Shown here: positions 17,009 to 26,395 of the stretch, in pieces | Position numbering within the stretch: position 1 is the stretch's first letter | Layout: every line of letters begins with the position of its first letter | From: Microbacterium jejuense | GTDB taxonomy: Bacteria > Actinomycetota > Actinomycetes > Actinomycetales > Microbacteriaceae | Direction of reading: 5' to 3' | Assembly: GCF_019511665.1 (NCBI RefSeq) | Contig: NZ_JAEUAW010000007.1 | Span: forward strand, 1-64,000 | Length of the DNA stretch: 64,000 nt | Notes under the pieces: generated by a model | The model's input: only the letters and a program-made list of their open reading frames with translations | Told to the model about the DNA's origin: nothing | Databases searched by the model: none | Made by a program: the position numbers and the translations under genes

Positions 17009-18310
17009 CTAGGATGCTGCCGCGCGGGCAGTCGAGTGTGGAGCTCGACCCCGCCGCTCCGTGTTGACTGGCGCCGCGGTTCGTTGCGATATGGACGCTC
17101 GGCTGGCGATGATGGCCCCTAGAACCCACGGAAACGCGAACCAGATGTTGTTGGTAGCAGCTGCCAGCAGGGCGAACGAGATGACGAACAGAGATGAGCC
17201 GACTCTCGCAGTGGCGAACCAGAAGATCGCCACCGAGAGGATGAAGAAGACGCCCGCCAGAATGCCGCCGTCGTAGAAGATGGCAACCCACAGGGTCGGC
17301 AGATATGCCGCTGCATACGACGTGACTCCTGCGTCGTGCATCTGCGAGTAGCCGTTGAAACCGAACCCGGTGAGCCAAGCCCCGTGGGTGGTTAGGTCCT
17401 GGAGAGCACTGTCGATGGTCAAGGACCTGGTCAACCCCGTGCCTCGGTCCAGATCGAAGAGGGCTGACAACCGCCCCAACGTTGCGCTGAGAAGAGGGTC
17501 ACTTTCTGCGGTGCGGGTGGAAGGGGCTGCCCCAAAGATGAATACAACCAGCGCTGCCATCAGTGGGATGGCGATGAGTACGCCCATGCTTCGCCGGAGT
17601 CGGCGAACGGCGAATGCGGCCGCTACCGCCGCCCAGAGAACCCATGCGACTCGAGTAAAGGTCAGGTAGACGGAGAGGCCTCCTACGAAAAGGAATGCCC
17701 ACAGCAGGCCGGTGGATATCGCGGAACGCCACACGTAGATTGTGCATGCGGTGAGCGTGAGGAACGCCGCATACAGATTCGGTTCATCGAACAGCCCCTC
17801 CAACCGGAAGAGTGCGGTTGCGTAGTCAGACTCGACGAAGTCATTGGCGGAGCCGCTGATCTGGGCTGCGACCCAACCGAAGAGGGACACCAGCATGGCG
17901 ATCGTGACAGCGGCGACCAAAGGGCGAATGACCGCCCCGACCACGGATCTCAGGGCAAACACGATGGTGCACGCCAGCACGTTGGCGCAGATCCAGACAA
18001 GTAGCCGAAGGCTCTCCATGGCGCTGGGCGCGACGAACGCGCTCGCAACGAGCGTGAACAACCACCAGAGGATCGTGGTGGCCAGCCATGCGGCAGTCCA
18101 CGGTGCAGCCCGCGGCCGCACGTTCGGGTGAGGGCGATTCCCCAGCCAAATCAGGAGCAGGATGGGGATCGCGAGGTGCTCGGGCAGGAGAGTGAACGGG
18201 CCGACACTGATTCGCACCGATGGGATCATCATCAGAACGAACGCGCAGATGAACCAGAATCTCGCGGTCCGCGTGAGTGGCTCGCCCGGATCACGCGCGC
18301 TGGAGCGCAT
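17009..18310 (-). CDS. Wzy-type polymerase / O-antigen ligase family protein
   Basis: A 433-residue polytopic protein with about ten hydrophobic helices and a large periplasm-facing loop between the late helices (SDPLLSATLGRLSALFDLDR to GHGAWL-like GFGFNGYSQMHD). The block LFRLEGLFDEPNLYAAFL is typical of the O-antigen ligase/polymerase superfamily. It would join repeat units after flipping. The ATG at 18310 overlaps the 3' end of the upstream glycosyltransferase gene by 20 bp; an earlier ATG at 18358 is possible. The last 25 residues are basic and cytoplasmic. Confidence 0.85.
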   Translation of the reverse strand: MRSSARDPGEPLTRTARFWFICAFVLMMIPSVRISVGPFTLLPEHLAIPILLLIWLGNRPHPNVRPRAAPWTAAWLATTILWWLFTLVASAFVAPSAMESLRLLVWICANVLACTIVFALRSVVGAVIRPLVAAVTIAMLVSLFGWVAAQISGSANDFVESDYATALFRLEGLFDEPNLYAAFLTLTACTIYVWRSAISTGLLWAFLFVGGLSVYLTFTRVAWVLWAAVAAAFAVRRLRRSMGVLIAIPLMAALVVFIFGAAPSTRTAESDPLLSATLGRLSALFDLDRGTGLTRSLTIDSALQDLTTHGAWLTGFGFNGYSQMHDAGVTSYAAAYLPTLWVAIFYDGGILAGVFFILSVAIFWFATARVGSSLFVISFALLAAATNNIWFAFPWVLGAIIASRASISQRTAAPVNTERRGRAPHSTARAAAS

Positions 18311-19361
18311 CGAAGTACTCTCTGGATTGACGGGCGGGATCGAACAAATCAAGAGCATTCTGCCTGGCGCGCTCTACGACGCCGGTTCCGGAGGAACACT
18401 CGCGAATCGCACGTCGAATTGCGTCCGCAAGCGAGCCTCGTTCGTCGACTCGGTAGGTGAATCCCGTCTCGCCATCGGTGAGGATCTCACCGATGCCGCC
18501 TGCGTCGGGCCCGACTGCGAGGACACCGGCCAACTGGGCTTCAGCTGCGACGCGGCCGAACGGTTCGTTGTCGTTGGTGAGTACCAGAATGTCGAGGCCC
18601 TTCATCGCGGCGTTCTGTGGCACGCGCCCCTCGTCAGAGAAGTCGTCGCCGAAGAGCTCTCTGGCGAGATTGACGATCTCCGCATGGTAACCCCGGTTTC
18701 CTTCCGTGGTCCCGCCTCTCATGACGACTTGAGCCGGAGCACCCGCCTGCGCGATTGCCCGGAGGGCTGCCTCCAGGTTCTTGTCAGGCGAGATCTGCCC
18801 GACGAGGCCCACGCGAGGAGCGCCGTCGGGGGCATCCCGTGACGAAGCTGGGGAGGTCTCGCCGCGGGACGCGAGCGTCACGGGTCGATAGATTCGCCTG
18901 CGGGCCGCGGGGCCATGGGGCAGTTGGCGGAGAACGAAATCGCTGACCGCGATCGCCAAGTCGCACACTCGCATCATCTCGAAGTACACGCGCCGTCGAT
19001 GGTTTCGATTCTGCGCATCATGGACGTCCACGACGACGCGTGTCGATCTGGCGCGCAGGAACGGCTTCAGCAGCAGCACGGTCGGCAGCAGGTAGAAGTC
19101 GAAGACGACGATGACGTCGGCCGTCTTGGCGGCCCTCATGATCGGCCAGAAGAAGCCAGCATTGCGTGTGAGGCGTCCGGCACGTGCTGAGAGCAGCGTG
19201 GCGGGACGTTGAACGGATGACAGCCACGCAGTCGCCAAGGCGGGATTGGATGTGATCAGGTCCGGAGGCTCGGGGAAGTTCTGCGCGAGCGACAACAGGC
19301 TCAACTCGGCGCCCCAGATGACTCGACTCCCCGTCACGAAGGTCACTGATCGCAGGGTCAT
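18291..19361 (-). CDS. GT-B glycosyltransferase (family 4-like)
   Basis: A 356-residue enzyme. N-half: [21 protein letters not shown], an acceptor-domain start typical of GT4. C-half: [18 protein letters not shown], then [22 protein letters not shown], the family 4 EPFG-x7-E motif, and AGGIGEIL for nucleotide binding. A retaining transferase is expected; donor unknown. The ATG at 19361 overlaps the stop of the upstream fusion gene (ATGA), so translation is coupled. Confidence 0.85.
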   Translation of the reverse strand: MTLRSVTFVTGSRVIWGAELSLLSLAQNFPEPPDLITSNPALATAWLSSVQRPATLLSARAGRLTRNAGFFWPIMRAAKTADVIVVFDFYLLPTVLLLKPFLRARSTRVVVDVHDAQNRNHRRRVYFEMMRVCDLAIAVSDFVLRQLPHGPAARRRIYRPVTLASRGETSPASSRDAPDGAPRVGLVGQISPDKNLEAALRAIAQAGAPAQVVMRGGTTEGNRGYHAEIVNLARELFGDDFSDEGRVPQNAAMKGLDILVLTNDNEPFGRVAAEAQLAGVLAVGPDAGGIGEILTDGETGFTYRVDERGSLADAIRRAIRECSSGTGVVERARQNALDLFDPARQSREYFDALQRA

Positions 19362-21121
19362 GGAGTCGTTCCCTCTCGGTGCTTGATGAGCTGCGCGGGG
19401 ACACCACCGACGATCGTCATCGGAGCCACGTCTGATGTGACCACCGCGCCGGCCGCGACGATGGCCCCTCGGCCGATACTCACGCCACTCAGCACAGTCG
19501 CTCCTGCCCCGATCCACACATCATCGCCGATGATGACCGGCCGGCGCCGCTCGCCCTGGTCGCGTATCGGTCGTGCGGGGTCGTCTGCGATGTGATTCTC
19601 CGAGAAAACAGAGACGTAGGGGCCGAGCAGACAGTCGCTCCCGATGCTCACTCCGCCGCCGCCATGGATGAAGTTGCCGAGACCGATGGCTGTACGGTGC
19701 CCGATGACGATGCCCTCGCCCAGATTGCGCAAGACCCCGGAAGCTCTCAGCGTCGCCCTCTCGTCGATGGTCACGCCGTCCCCGAGCACAATCCCGTCCC
19801 GCCCACGCGCATCTATCAGGACATCACGAGCGATTGATGCCGCGGCCCCGATCTTCAAATGCGACCGCCCGCGTACCCGAGCCGAGGGGGCAATGAAAGC
19901 CCGTGGGAATCGCCGCAGAACGGCGACGGCGCGGTTGGCCGCCTTCTCTGAGACGAAGCCAAGGATCGTCGTCAGTGGAACATCCCGATCGAACCCGGAA
20001 TCCAAACCCCGTGCCGTTGCATATCGCTTGTCCAACAATCGACGCAGCCTAGAGCGCTCCCGCGTGGGCCCGACATGGTCGACTATCTCGCTTCGGATCG
20101 CTCGGACCGCATCGTCCCAGCGTGTGTCCGGGTCAGCATGTGCGGTCCGTTCGATCGACCCTGAGGCCAGGGCTTCCTCCATCGCCTCAGCAATGGCCGC
20201 GGGATCCTCCGGGTCGAAATACCGTCGTGCGGTCCCGATCTCGAGAAATGGGGGGATACGGCTCGCCACCGCGAGTGCCCCGAAATGTTCGGCTTCGATG
20301 AGCGGGAGCCCGAATCCTTCATCGAGGGAGGGGAAGACGAACAACGAGCAGTGCTGATACAGGTACGCGAGTTCGTCGTCATCCACCGATCCGAGGAAGG
20401 TAACGCGGTCGTGCGAAGCTTCGGTCGCTCCGGAACGGCCGTCGGCGGCACCGACGATGAGAAGACGGTATCCCGTCAACGCCGTCGATGACGCGAAGGC
20501 ATCGATCAGCCGCTGCAAGTTCTTTCGGACGTTCAACCGCCCGACCGCAAGAATGTACGGAGCGTCGTCCAGACGACTGGGGCGTCGAGGGTCGGCGTCC
20601 GCCAGACCATTGGGAACGCCAAGGCCGATGGGGCGGACTTTGTTGCGAAGCCGAGGCATGAGCCGCTCGATCCGCGCGCCTTCCGCGCGCGAGGAAGTCA
20701 GTACGACATCAGCGAGCGGCAGAGTGCGCCCCGCAACACCGAGATAGATCCGCTCAGGAAGGGTGAACCAGGTTGGGTGATCGAGATAGAGAGCGTCGTG
20801 GAAGAAGGTGACTGCCGTGAATTTCCGCCGCCCCAGCGGGACGAAGTTCTGCGAGACGACTGCATCGAACTGATCAGATCTCTGCGTCAAGCTGGTCATC
20901 GCCCACAGACCGTGCACGCCGACCCTCGTCCCCCGTACTTCGCGTCGGATCGTTGGAGGAAGCTCCGCTGCGTTCAACGCGGTCGTCGAACGCACCGTGA
21001 TCTCGTCGTCAGGAAAGACTCGTGCCCAGGCCACAATGAGTCCCGAGGTTACGTTTCGCCCGGACGGGGGACCGTCGCTCAGCCAGTACCCGTCGAAGAG
21101 AATTCGCAGGCCGGAGGTCAT
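19358..21121 (-). CDS. Fusion: family 4-like glycosyltransferase + hexapeptide O-acetyltransferase
   Basis: A 587-residue two-domain protein. Residues 1 to about 350 are a GT-B glycosyltransferase: ILFDGYWL start, [17 protein letters not shown] at 190, and [16 protein letters not shown] with the EX7E pair Glu268/Glu276. Residues 410-587 are a left-handed beta-helix acetyltransferase with hexapeptide repeats ([29 protein letters not shown]), a likely catalytic His in FSENH (510) and the end motif [19 protein letters not shown], as in WcaF/maltose acetyltransferases. A linker near 350-410 joins them with no frameshift sign. It probably adds a sugar and acetylates the product. Starts by ATGA overlap with the preceding gene. 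Confidence 0.88.
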   Translation of the reverse strand: MTSGLRILFDGYWLSDGPPSGRNVTSGLIVAWARVFPDDEITVRSTTALNAAELPPTIRREVRGTRVGVHGLWAMTSLTQRSDQFDAVVSQNFVPLGRRKFTAVTFFHDALYLDHPTWFTLPERIYLGVAGRTLPLADVVLTSSRAEGARIERLMPRLRNKVRPIGLGVPNGLADADPRRPSRLDDAPYILAVGRLNVRKNLQRLIDAFASSTALTGYRLLIVGAADGRSGATEASHDRVTFLGSVDDDELAYLYQHCSLFVFPSLDEGFGLPLIEAEHFGALAVASRIPPFLEIGTARRYFDPEDPAAIAEAMEEALASGSIERTAHADPDTRWDDAVRAIRSEIVDHVGPTRERSRLRRLLDKRYATARGLDSGFDRDVPLTTILGFVSEKAANRAVAVLRRFPRAFIAPSARVRGRSHLKIGAAASIARDVLIDARGRDGIVLGDGVTIDERATLRASGVLRNLGEGIVIGHRTAIGLGNFIHGGGGVSIGSDCLLGPYVSVFSENHIADDPARPIRDQGERRRPVIIGDDVWIGAGATVLSGVSIGRGAIVAAGAVVTSDVAPMTIVGGVPAQLIKHREGTTP

Positions 21122-22224
21122 GCGAGGGCGCCGATCCGTGCACGTAGCGACGACTCATAACGGCCGCACACTGCTGCCCAGGAGTAATCGTTCAACGCGC
21201 GGGCGGCGTTGTCACGCGCCGCCGCCTCCTGAGCCTCCGTGCTCCTGAGAAGCTCTCGTACGCTCCGCGCGATCTCGACGGGCTGAGGGCTGGTGAACCT
21301 CCCGGTGGGACCCAGGACCTCTCGGTTGTACACAGTGTCTCGTGCCACGATCGGAGCCCCCGCAGCCATAGCCTGGACCAGTGCAGGGTTGGTTCCACCG
21401 ACGCTGTGTCCGTGGAAGTATGCGCCCGCGTGCTTCCAGAGGCTTAACAGACGCTGATCGTCGCTGACGTGTCCGAGCCATCGGATGCGCGGTGAAAACT
21501 GCGTGAGTTCTTGCGCGCGCCGGTCGAGCTCTCCGCCGTAGCCTCCGGAACCGACGACGACGACGTCGCTCTCCTTCGCGATCTCCGGGGCCGCATCGAA
21601 GAACTCCGGGATGGAGTTCTCGGGAACAAAGCGAGCCACGACCAGCGCGTACCGGCGGCGCTCGAGGCCGGGTTCAACGGGGAGATCGCCGTCGACCGGA
21701 TCGCCGCCGTAGGGGATGAAGTCTCCCTCCAGACCGAACTCATCCTTCCATCTCCGTGCGATCTCCCGTGAGTCGTACACCATTCGGGTTCCGTGTCGCG
21801 CAGTCCACCTGGCGCCGGTGTGGAACACCCACTTCGCAACCCGCCCCCACTTCGCGCGGTCCCACTCAATGCCGTCGACGTTGACGAGCGTGGGTATGCC
21901 CGCTCGCTTGAGAAGCGGCAGCCAGTAGCCGTTGGCCACGTTCATCACTAGCGCGACGTCTGGGCGTTGCTTGATGCAGTGCTTCGCGGCGGAGTAACCA
22001 TAGGTCAAGGTGCTGAGCGACTTCTTCTCGAATCCTCGGGTCTCGATCACGTGCACGCGATGATCTCGGTGAGGATCGTCTGGTCGGGTCGCTCCCGGAC
22101 GACTGTATACAGTCACGTCCCATCCTTGGCCGACCAGATAGGGGGCGAGTTTGCGCACCGCCGTTTCGAATCCGCCGTAGTAGCTGGGGTATCCGCGTGT
22201 GCCGATGATCGCGATTGAGGGCAA
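21118..22224 (-). CDS. Glycosyltransferase with DUF1972 N-terminal domain (rhamnosyltransferase-like)
   Basis: A 368-residue enzyme. The N-terminal [18 protein letters not shown] is the DUF1972 signature found in WbbL-like and CpsF-like rhamnosyl or galactosyl transferases; the C-half has [21 protein letters not shown] and [19 protein letters not shown] for donor binding. Probably adds the second sugar after the priming phosphosugar. The TTG at 22224 is chosen because AGGAGAAA lies seven bases upstream and the reading frame begins directly with the conserved strand. ATGA overlap with the following gene. Confidence 0.87.
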   Translation of the reverse strand: MPSIAIIGTRGYPSYYGGFETAVRKLAPYLVGQGWDVTVYSRPGATRPDDPHRDHRVHVIETRGFEKKSLSTLTYGYSAAKHCIKQRPDVALVMNVANGYWLPLLKRAGIPTLVNVDGIEWDRAKWGRVAKWVFHTGARWTARHGTRMVYDSREIARRWKDEFGLEGDFIPYGGDPVDGDLPVEPGLERRRYALVVARFVPENSIPEFFDAAPEIAKESDVVVVGSGGYGGELDRRAQELTQFSPRIRWLGHVSDDQRLLSLWKHAGAYFHGHSVGGTNPALVQAMAAGAPIVARDTVYNREVLGPTGRFTSPQPVEIARSVRELLRSTEAQEAAARDNAARALNDYSWAAVCGRYESSLRARIGALA

Positions 22225-22254
22225 GTGCAGCTTTCTCCTTGGTTCGTCAGGTGG

Positions 22255-23871
22255 TCAGTGGGCGGAGTCGCCCGGGCTCAAGGCGGCGCGGGCGGTCTTC
22301 GCGAGAATCACGAAGTCGCTCACGAGGGACCAATTCTCCACATAAGAGAGGTCGAGGCGGACGGTGTCCTCCCAGGACAGGGAGGAACGACCGCTCACCT
22401 GCCACAGACCTGTGATCCCGGGCTTGGCGAGAAAGCGCCGGTGGACGTGATCCGCATACTGAGCCACCTCGGAAGGAAGCGGGGGACGCGGCCCCACCAG
22501 CGACATCGAGCCTCCGATCACGTTGAAGAGCTGGGGCAGTTCGTCGAGGCTGAACTTCCTCATGACTCGACCGACGGGTGTGACCCGCGGGTCGTTCTTC
22601 ATCTTGAACATCACCTCGTTGCCAGAGTCGCGCTCCTGCCTGGCCAACTGCTCGAGCAGGTCCTCGGCGTTCTCCACCATCGAGCGGAACTTGAGCATCG
22701 TGAACTCCTCACCGCGGAGTCCGATTCGCGTCTGCCGGAAGAGCACGGGCCCCTGGCTCGTAAGTCGCACGGTCATCGCCAGGAAGATCAGCACAGGACT
22801 GAGGATCACGACGCCGGCGAGGCTGGCCGCGAGGTCGAGTGTTCGCTTCAGAAAACGCTGACCACGGCTGAACTTCGGAGTCTCGACGTGAATCAAGGGA
22901 AGGCCGGCGACCGGCCGGGTCTGGATCCGCGGCCCTGCAATGTCGATGATGCTGGGCGCGAGAACGAGATGCTGGTGGCCGGTCTCGAGCGACCACGAGA
23001 TCTGCTTCACCTTGGACGGCGGCAGGTCGTCGGTGCTGGTGACCGCGACGGTGTCGGCGTGGGTAGCTGCCATCGCGCGCTCGACATTGTCGATGCTGCC
23101 CATGACGGGCACATCCGTGCCCGGGATGGTCGCGGCGATCCTGCCGGACGGGACGCACGCTCCGACCACCCGGTAGCCGGCGCTCGGAAGCCTATGCAGA
23201 TCCCGGGCGATGGACGCGACGGACTCCTCCGAACCCACCAGAAGCACCCGTGCCGAGTACTCGCCGAGCCAGCGATGCGCGATCAGCCACTGTCGCCACA
23301 GCCATCGCTCGATCACCAGGACCACCACGCCGAGTGGCAATGCGATGAGAAGGTAGCCACGCGCCACATCCACGCGAAGAAGGAAGGCGAGGATGGCGAT
23401 CGCGCCGAAGAGGCTGAAGCTGGCGCGGACGACACGGATGTACTCCGTCGTCCCCGTTCCGATGACTCGGTAGTCACGCGAGTCGATGAGGCTGAGCGCC
23501 CACATCCAGGCCACGATCAGCCCTGCCGAGAACGCCCAGTACGAGAACTCGCTCAGACGGGCGTCTTCGCGGATCGCTACCTGAGCATTTCCGAAACCGA
23601 ACCACAGCAGCTGGGTTCCGAATGCGACCCATGCGAGGACGAACAGGTCGCTGCCCCACAAACGTGCCGCGTAAGCCCGCCGCCACGACTGCCCTGGCCC
23701 GTGCCGGTGAGGGGCGCGATCATCGTCCGGGGAGGCGACGGGTACCAGGCGGGCCGGGGCGATTATCGAGTTGTCTTGTTCGTGTTGAGGGCGCGAAAAA
23801 TCGGCGGTCTCCTCAGCTGCAGCTGAGAGGGGCGTCATCGTCGGCGCGTCGATTTCAGAATTCGACGTCAC
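22255..23871 (-). CDS. Initiating undecaprenyl-phosphate sugar phosphotransferase (WbaP/CpsE type)
   Basis: A 538-residue polyprenyl glycosylphosphotransferase. It has four N-terminal membrane helices (about 75-200), a CoA-binding-like Rossmann domain (ARVLLVGSEESVASIARDL, 208 onward) and the C-terminal catalytic domain: KRTLDLAASLAGVVILSP re-entrant helix, VLFRQTRIGLRG, FTMLKFRSM, SLDELPQLFNVI and SLVGPRPPLPSEV, ending with PGITGLWQVSGRS. It transfers a hexose-1-phosphate to the lipid carrier and so starts each repeat unit. GTG start at 23871. The gene has its own promoter-like leader 3' of a terminator hairpin behind the kinase gene. Confidence 0.93.
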   Translation of the reverse strand: MTSNSEIDAPTMTPLSAAAEETADFSRPQHEQDNSIIAPARLVPVASPDDDRAPHRHGPGQSWRRAYAARLWGSDLFVLAWVAFGTQLLWFGFGNAQVAIREDARLSEFSYWAFSAGLIVAWMWALSLIDSRDYRVIGTGTTEYIRVVRASFSLFGAIAILAFLLRVDVARGYLLIALPLGVVVLVIERWLWRQWLIAHRWLGEYSARVLLVGSEESVASIARDLHRLPSAGYRVVGACVPSGRIAATIPGTDVPVMGSIDNVERAMAATHADTVAVTSTDDLPPSKVKQISWSLETGHQHLVLAPSIIDIAGPRIQTRPVAGLPLIHVETPKFSRGQRFLKRTLDLAASLAGVVILSPVLIFLAMTVRLTSQGPVLFRQTRIGLRGEEFTMLKFRSMVENAEDLLEQLARQERDSGNEVMFKMKNDPRVTPVGRVMRKFSLDELPQLFNVIGGSMSLVGPRPPLPSEVAQYADHVHRRFLAKPGITGLWQVSGRSSLSWEDTVRLDLSYVENWSLVSDFVILAKTARAALSPGDSAH

Positions 23872-23973
23872 GGTCTTCTCGCTTGGTTAGGGTCCTCCAC
23901 CCAATTCGGCAGAGTAGCAGTTCGCCGTTGCAATTACGTTCTTCGATGACGCCGGATGCGGCCGCCACAATTC

Positions 23974-24001
23974 ATTATCAGAGACCCCCGTGTCACGGAG
24001 G
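23974..24001 (-). promoter_or_regulatory. Candidate promoter and operator of the glycosyltransferase operon
   Basis: On the minus strand GATAAT (23974-23979) is a good -10; immediately upstream is a 17-base near-perfect palindrome (23985-24001, arms CCTCCGTG with one mismatch, centre at 23993). No -35 hexamer is obvious, so the palindrome may be an activator or repressor site. The leader to the GTG at 23871 would be about 95 bases. Confidence 0.35.
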
Positions 24002-24045
24002 TTACCTATCAACGGCAATTGATGGCGCGGGAAGCCCGGCCAGCG

Positions 24046-24074
24046 CCGGCGCGCGCAAATGCGCCCCGCGCCGG
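24046..24074 (-). terminator. Hairpin behind the tyrosine autokinase gene
   Basis: Two nested stems, CCGGCGC/GCGCCGG and GCGC/GCGC with loop AAAT, lie 20-50 bp past the kinase stop. They separate regulatory genes (phosphatase, kinase) from the assembly operon. Confidence 0.55.
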
Positions 24075-24092
24075 GCGGGCAATCGCACCTCG

Positions 24093-25676
24093 TCAGGGAA
24101 GAGAGTCGCCGCGATCCGGCGCCGTCGCACGGTCGGACGCTTGGCGAACGATGTCGTCCAGCGTCACCGGCGAGGCGGTGGTGCTTCCCGATGCCGCCGA
24201 TGTCTGCGACGGCGCAGACGACGCGGGCTGCTGGGGCGGTGTCGACTCCTGTGGCGCCGGCGGCGCAGCGTTGTTGGACGCCTTGCCGCGCCACCGCTTC
24301 GTCGGTGCTTGCTGGCGGTAGCCGTACCCGTACGACCCGTAGCCATAGCCGTAGGCGTACGAGTCGGGCCCTCGTGTCGGCACCATGGTGAGGGCCAGGC
24401 CTGCGATGTGCGCGCCGACGGTCTGGAGCGCATCGATCGCGCCGGACAGTTGATGCCGGTTGGTGCGGCCAGCCGACACCACCAGGATCGCCCCACTGGT
24501 CGCCTTCGCCAGGATCGCGGCATCCGTGACCGGAAGGAGCGGGGGAGCGTCGCACAGCACAACGTCGACGTCCCGCTCGAGGATCTCGAGAAGCTGCTGC
24601 ATGCTGTGGGAACCGAGCAGTTCGCTGGGGTTCGGCGGGATCTTTCCGGCCGGCAGCACGTACAGGCTGCGGTTGCCCCACGGCAGCATCACGTCGCTCA
24701 GGCGCGCGCGTCCGATCAGCACGTCCGTGAGGCCGGCGCCGCCCTCGATGCCGAGGTACTCGGCGACCTTCGGCTTACGCAGGTCGGTGTCGAGGAGCGC
24801 GACGCGCTTGCCCGCATCGGCCAGCGCGATGGCCAGATTGATGGTTGTGGTCGACTTGCCCTCGCTGGGAACGCTGGAGGTGATGACGTACGACGCGCGC
24901 CCATCCGGATCGATGAACTGCAGGTTGGTGCGGAGGGCTCGAAACGACTCCGCGCGTGCGCTGAGCGGATCGGCATGGACGATCAGCGGCCGTTCCTTCG
25001 CCTTCGGATCGAACGCGATGGCGCCGATGATCGGCCGGTCGGTCACCAGCTCCACATCCCGCGGCGTGCGTATGCGCGTGTCGAGGACGGTGCGCAGCAC
25101 GGCGATGCCGATACCGAGGGCGAGGCCGATGAGAGCGCCGAGCGCGAGGTTCAGAGGCACATTCGGACTCGACGGACGCAGCGGCGGCAGGGCGTCTTTG
25201 ACGCGTTCGAGTCGCACCGGGCTGGTGTCAGTGCCGTTCGGGGTTTCCAGCCGCTCTACTACTGAGGTGAGAGAGGCGCCAAGAGCGTTCGCAAGATCCG
25301 CCGCACGTACCGGGTCAGTATCGGTCACAGTGATCGTGATCAGGGTGGTGTTGAGCGCGGCCGACGTTTCGACGCGACCCGCGAGCTCACCCGCCGTGGT
25401 GCCCAAGCCCAGCTCGGCGATGACCGGGTTCATCACGATGGGCGTCGACACAAGGTTCGTGTAGGTCTGCACACGCGACTGAGTGAAGTTCGAACCCTGC
25501 TGAAGCTCGCCGATCGTCGAGCCGGCTTGCGTCGAGACGAACACCGTGCTCTGCGCTTCGTATTCCGGAGTTCGTGTCGCGGACCAGGCGCCCGCGATGC
25601 CGAGTCCAACGAGGGTCGCGACGAGGATGATCACCCAGTTCTTGCGCAGGATCCGTATGTAGTCGGTGAGCTCCAT
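24093..25676 (-). CDS. Polysaccharide co-polymerase / bacterial tyrosine autokinase (Wzc-like)
   Basis: A 527-residue fusion of a Wzz chain-length domain (membrane helices near 15-33 and 176-196) and a cytoplasmic BY-kinase: Walker A SVPSEGKS (268-275), Walker A' ALLDTDLRKP (294-302) and Walker B DVVLCDAP (371-378). A tyrosine cluster with seven Tyr lies at 440-453 (YAYGYGYGSYGYGY). Unusually, about 74 further residues rich in Pro, Ser, Gln and Ala follow it, whereas the cluster normally ends the protein. It would control chain length and export with the phosphatase encoded 92 bp upstream. ATG at 25676 with GAGAGGCG upstream. Confidence 0.92.
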   Translation of the reverse strand: MELTDYIRILRKNWVIILVATLVGLGIAGAWSATRTPEYEAQSTVFVSTQAGSTIGELQQGSNFTQSRVQTYTNLVSTPIVMNPVIAELGLGTTAGELAGRVETSAALNTTLITITVTDTDPVRAADLANALGASLTSVVERLETPNGTDTSPVRLERVKDALPPLRPSSPNVPLNLALGALIGLALGIGIAVLRTVLDTRIRTPRDVELVTDRPIIGAIAFDPKAKERPLIVHADPLSARAESFRALRTNLQFIDPDGRASYVITSSVPSEGKSTTTINLAIALADAGKRVALLDTDLRKPKVAEYLGIEGGAGLTDVLIGRARLSDVMLPWGNRSLYVLPAGKIPPNPSELLGSHSMQQLLEILERDVDVVLCDAPPLLPVTDAAILAKATSGAILVVSAGRTNRHQLSGAIDALQTVGAHIAGLALTMVPTRGPDSYAYGYGYGSYGYGYRQQAPTKRWRGKASNNAAPPAPQESTPPQQPASSAPSQTSAASGSTTASPVTLDDIVRQASDRATAPDRGDSLP

Positions 25677-25768
25677 GTCGCCTCTCGGTCGCCTCAGTCA
25701 GGTGCCGGGTATGCCTGGGGACATTGTTCCACACGGATTGAGCGCGTCCGGAAGCAGTGTCGCGACGT

Positions 25769-26362
25769 TCACGAAAGCACGAGCCGCAAGGTGCTCGCGG
25801 TGGTCGAGACGGCCGGTTCCAGCTGGGAGGTCGAGACGAGGTAGGTCTCCCACGGCTGACCGTACGGGTCGACGACGTCGTCGTCGGCAGGATCCTGCGG
25901 GGTGGGTACCAGGCCGCGAGAGGCGGCGAGGAATTGAGATGCGGCGCGGATGCGAGCAGCGGGCTCGGGGCCGGCGGCATCAGCTGCGCGGCGCAGCTCG
26001 TCGGCCGACACCGCGCTCGCGAGCCGAGCGAACTCGCGTACCGTGAATGTCGAGCGCAAGCGGGACGGGGCGAGTCCGACGATCGCCCGGCGGTGATCGC
26101 GCGTCATGGCAAGGATCAGATCCGGCGATTCCAGGTGCTGCTCGGTGAGGAATCGCGAGCGGTGCGCAAGGGTCTCAGCCTCTGGGGCGCCGAGGGCGAG
26201 CGCGAGGTGCGCGGCCTCCGGAGTCATCGGCGCGGACGCCAAGCCGCGGGTCCCGGCGCTCGCCACGCGCGGTGCGAGATCGGCGAGCCGGGCGCGGAGC
26301 AGGATTTCGGCAAGCGGCGACCGGCAGATGTTGCCTGTGCAGACCGTCAGGATCTCGAACAA
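25769..26362 (-). CDS. Low-molecular-weight protein tyrosine phosphatase (Wzb-like)
   Basis: A 197-residue phosphatase. The P-loop CTGNICRS places the nucleophile Cys8 and Arg14 at the extreme N-terminus, and DPYGQP (Asp165) supplies the general acid. It is longer than the 150-residue norm because of an insert near residues 110-155. It should dephosphorylate the tyrosine cluster of the neighbouring autokinase. The TTG at 26362 is chosen since it puts the catalytic strand at residue 2 and has GGAG upstream; no better start exists in the frame up to 26503. Confidence 0.87.
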   Translation of the reverse strand: MFEILTVCTGNICRSPLAEILLRARLADLAPRVASAGTRGLASAPMTPEAAHLALALGAPEAETLAHRSRFLTEQHLESPDLILAMTRDHRRAIVGLAPSRLRSTFTVREFARLASAVSADELRRAADAAGPEPAARIRAASQFLAASRGLVPTPQDPADDDVVDPYGQPWETYLVSTSQLEPAVSTTASTLRLVLS

Positions 26363-26383
26363 GGCTGGCTCCGGCGGGCAGAG

Positions 26384-26389
26384 TAACGT
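26384..26389 (+). promoter_or_regulatory. -10 element TAACGT of a leaderless promoter
   Basis: TAACGT is followed by exactly six bases and the GTG at 26396. The 33-bp divergent gap to the phosphatase has no room for a leader. Confidence 0.5.
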
Positions 26390-26395
26390 GGGCGC

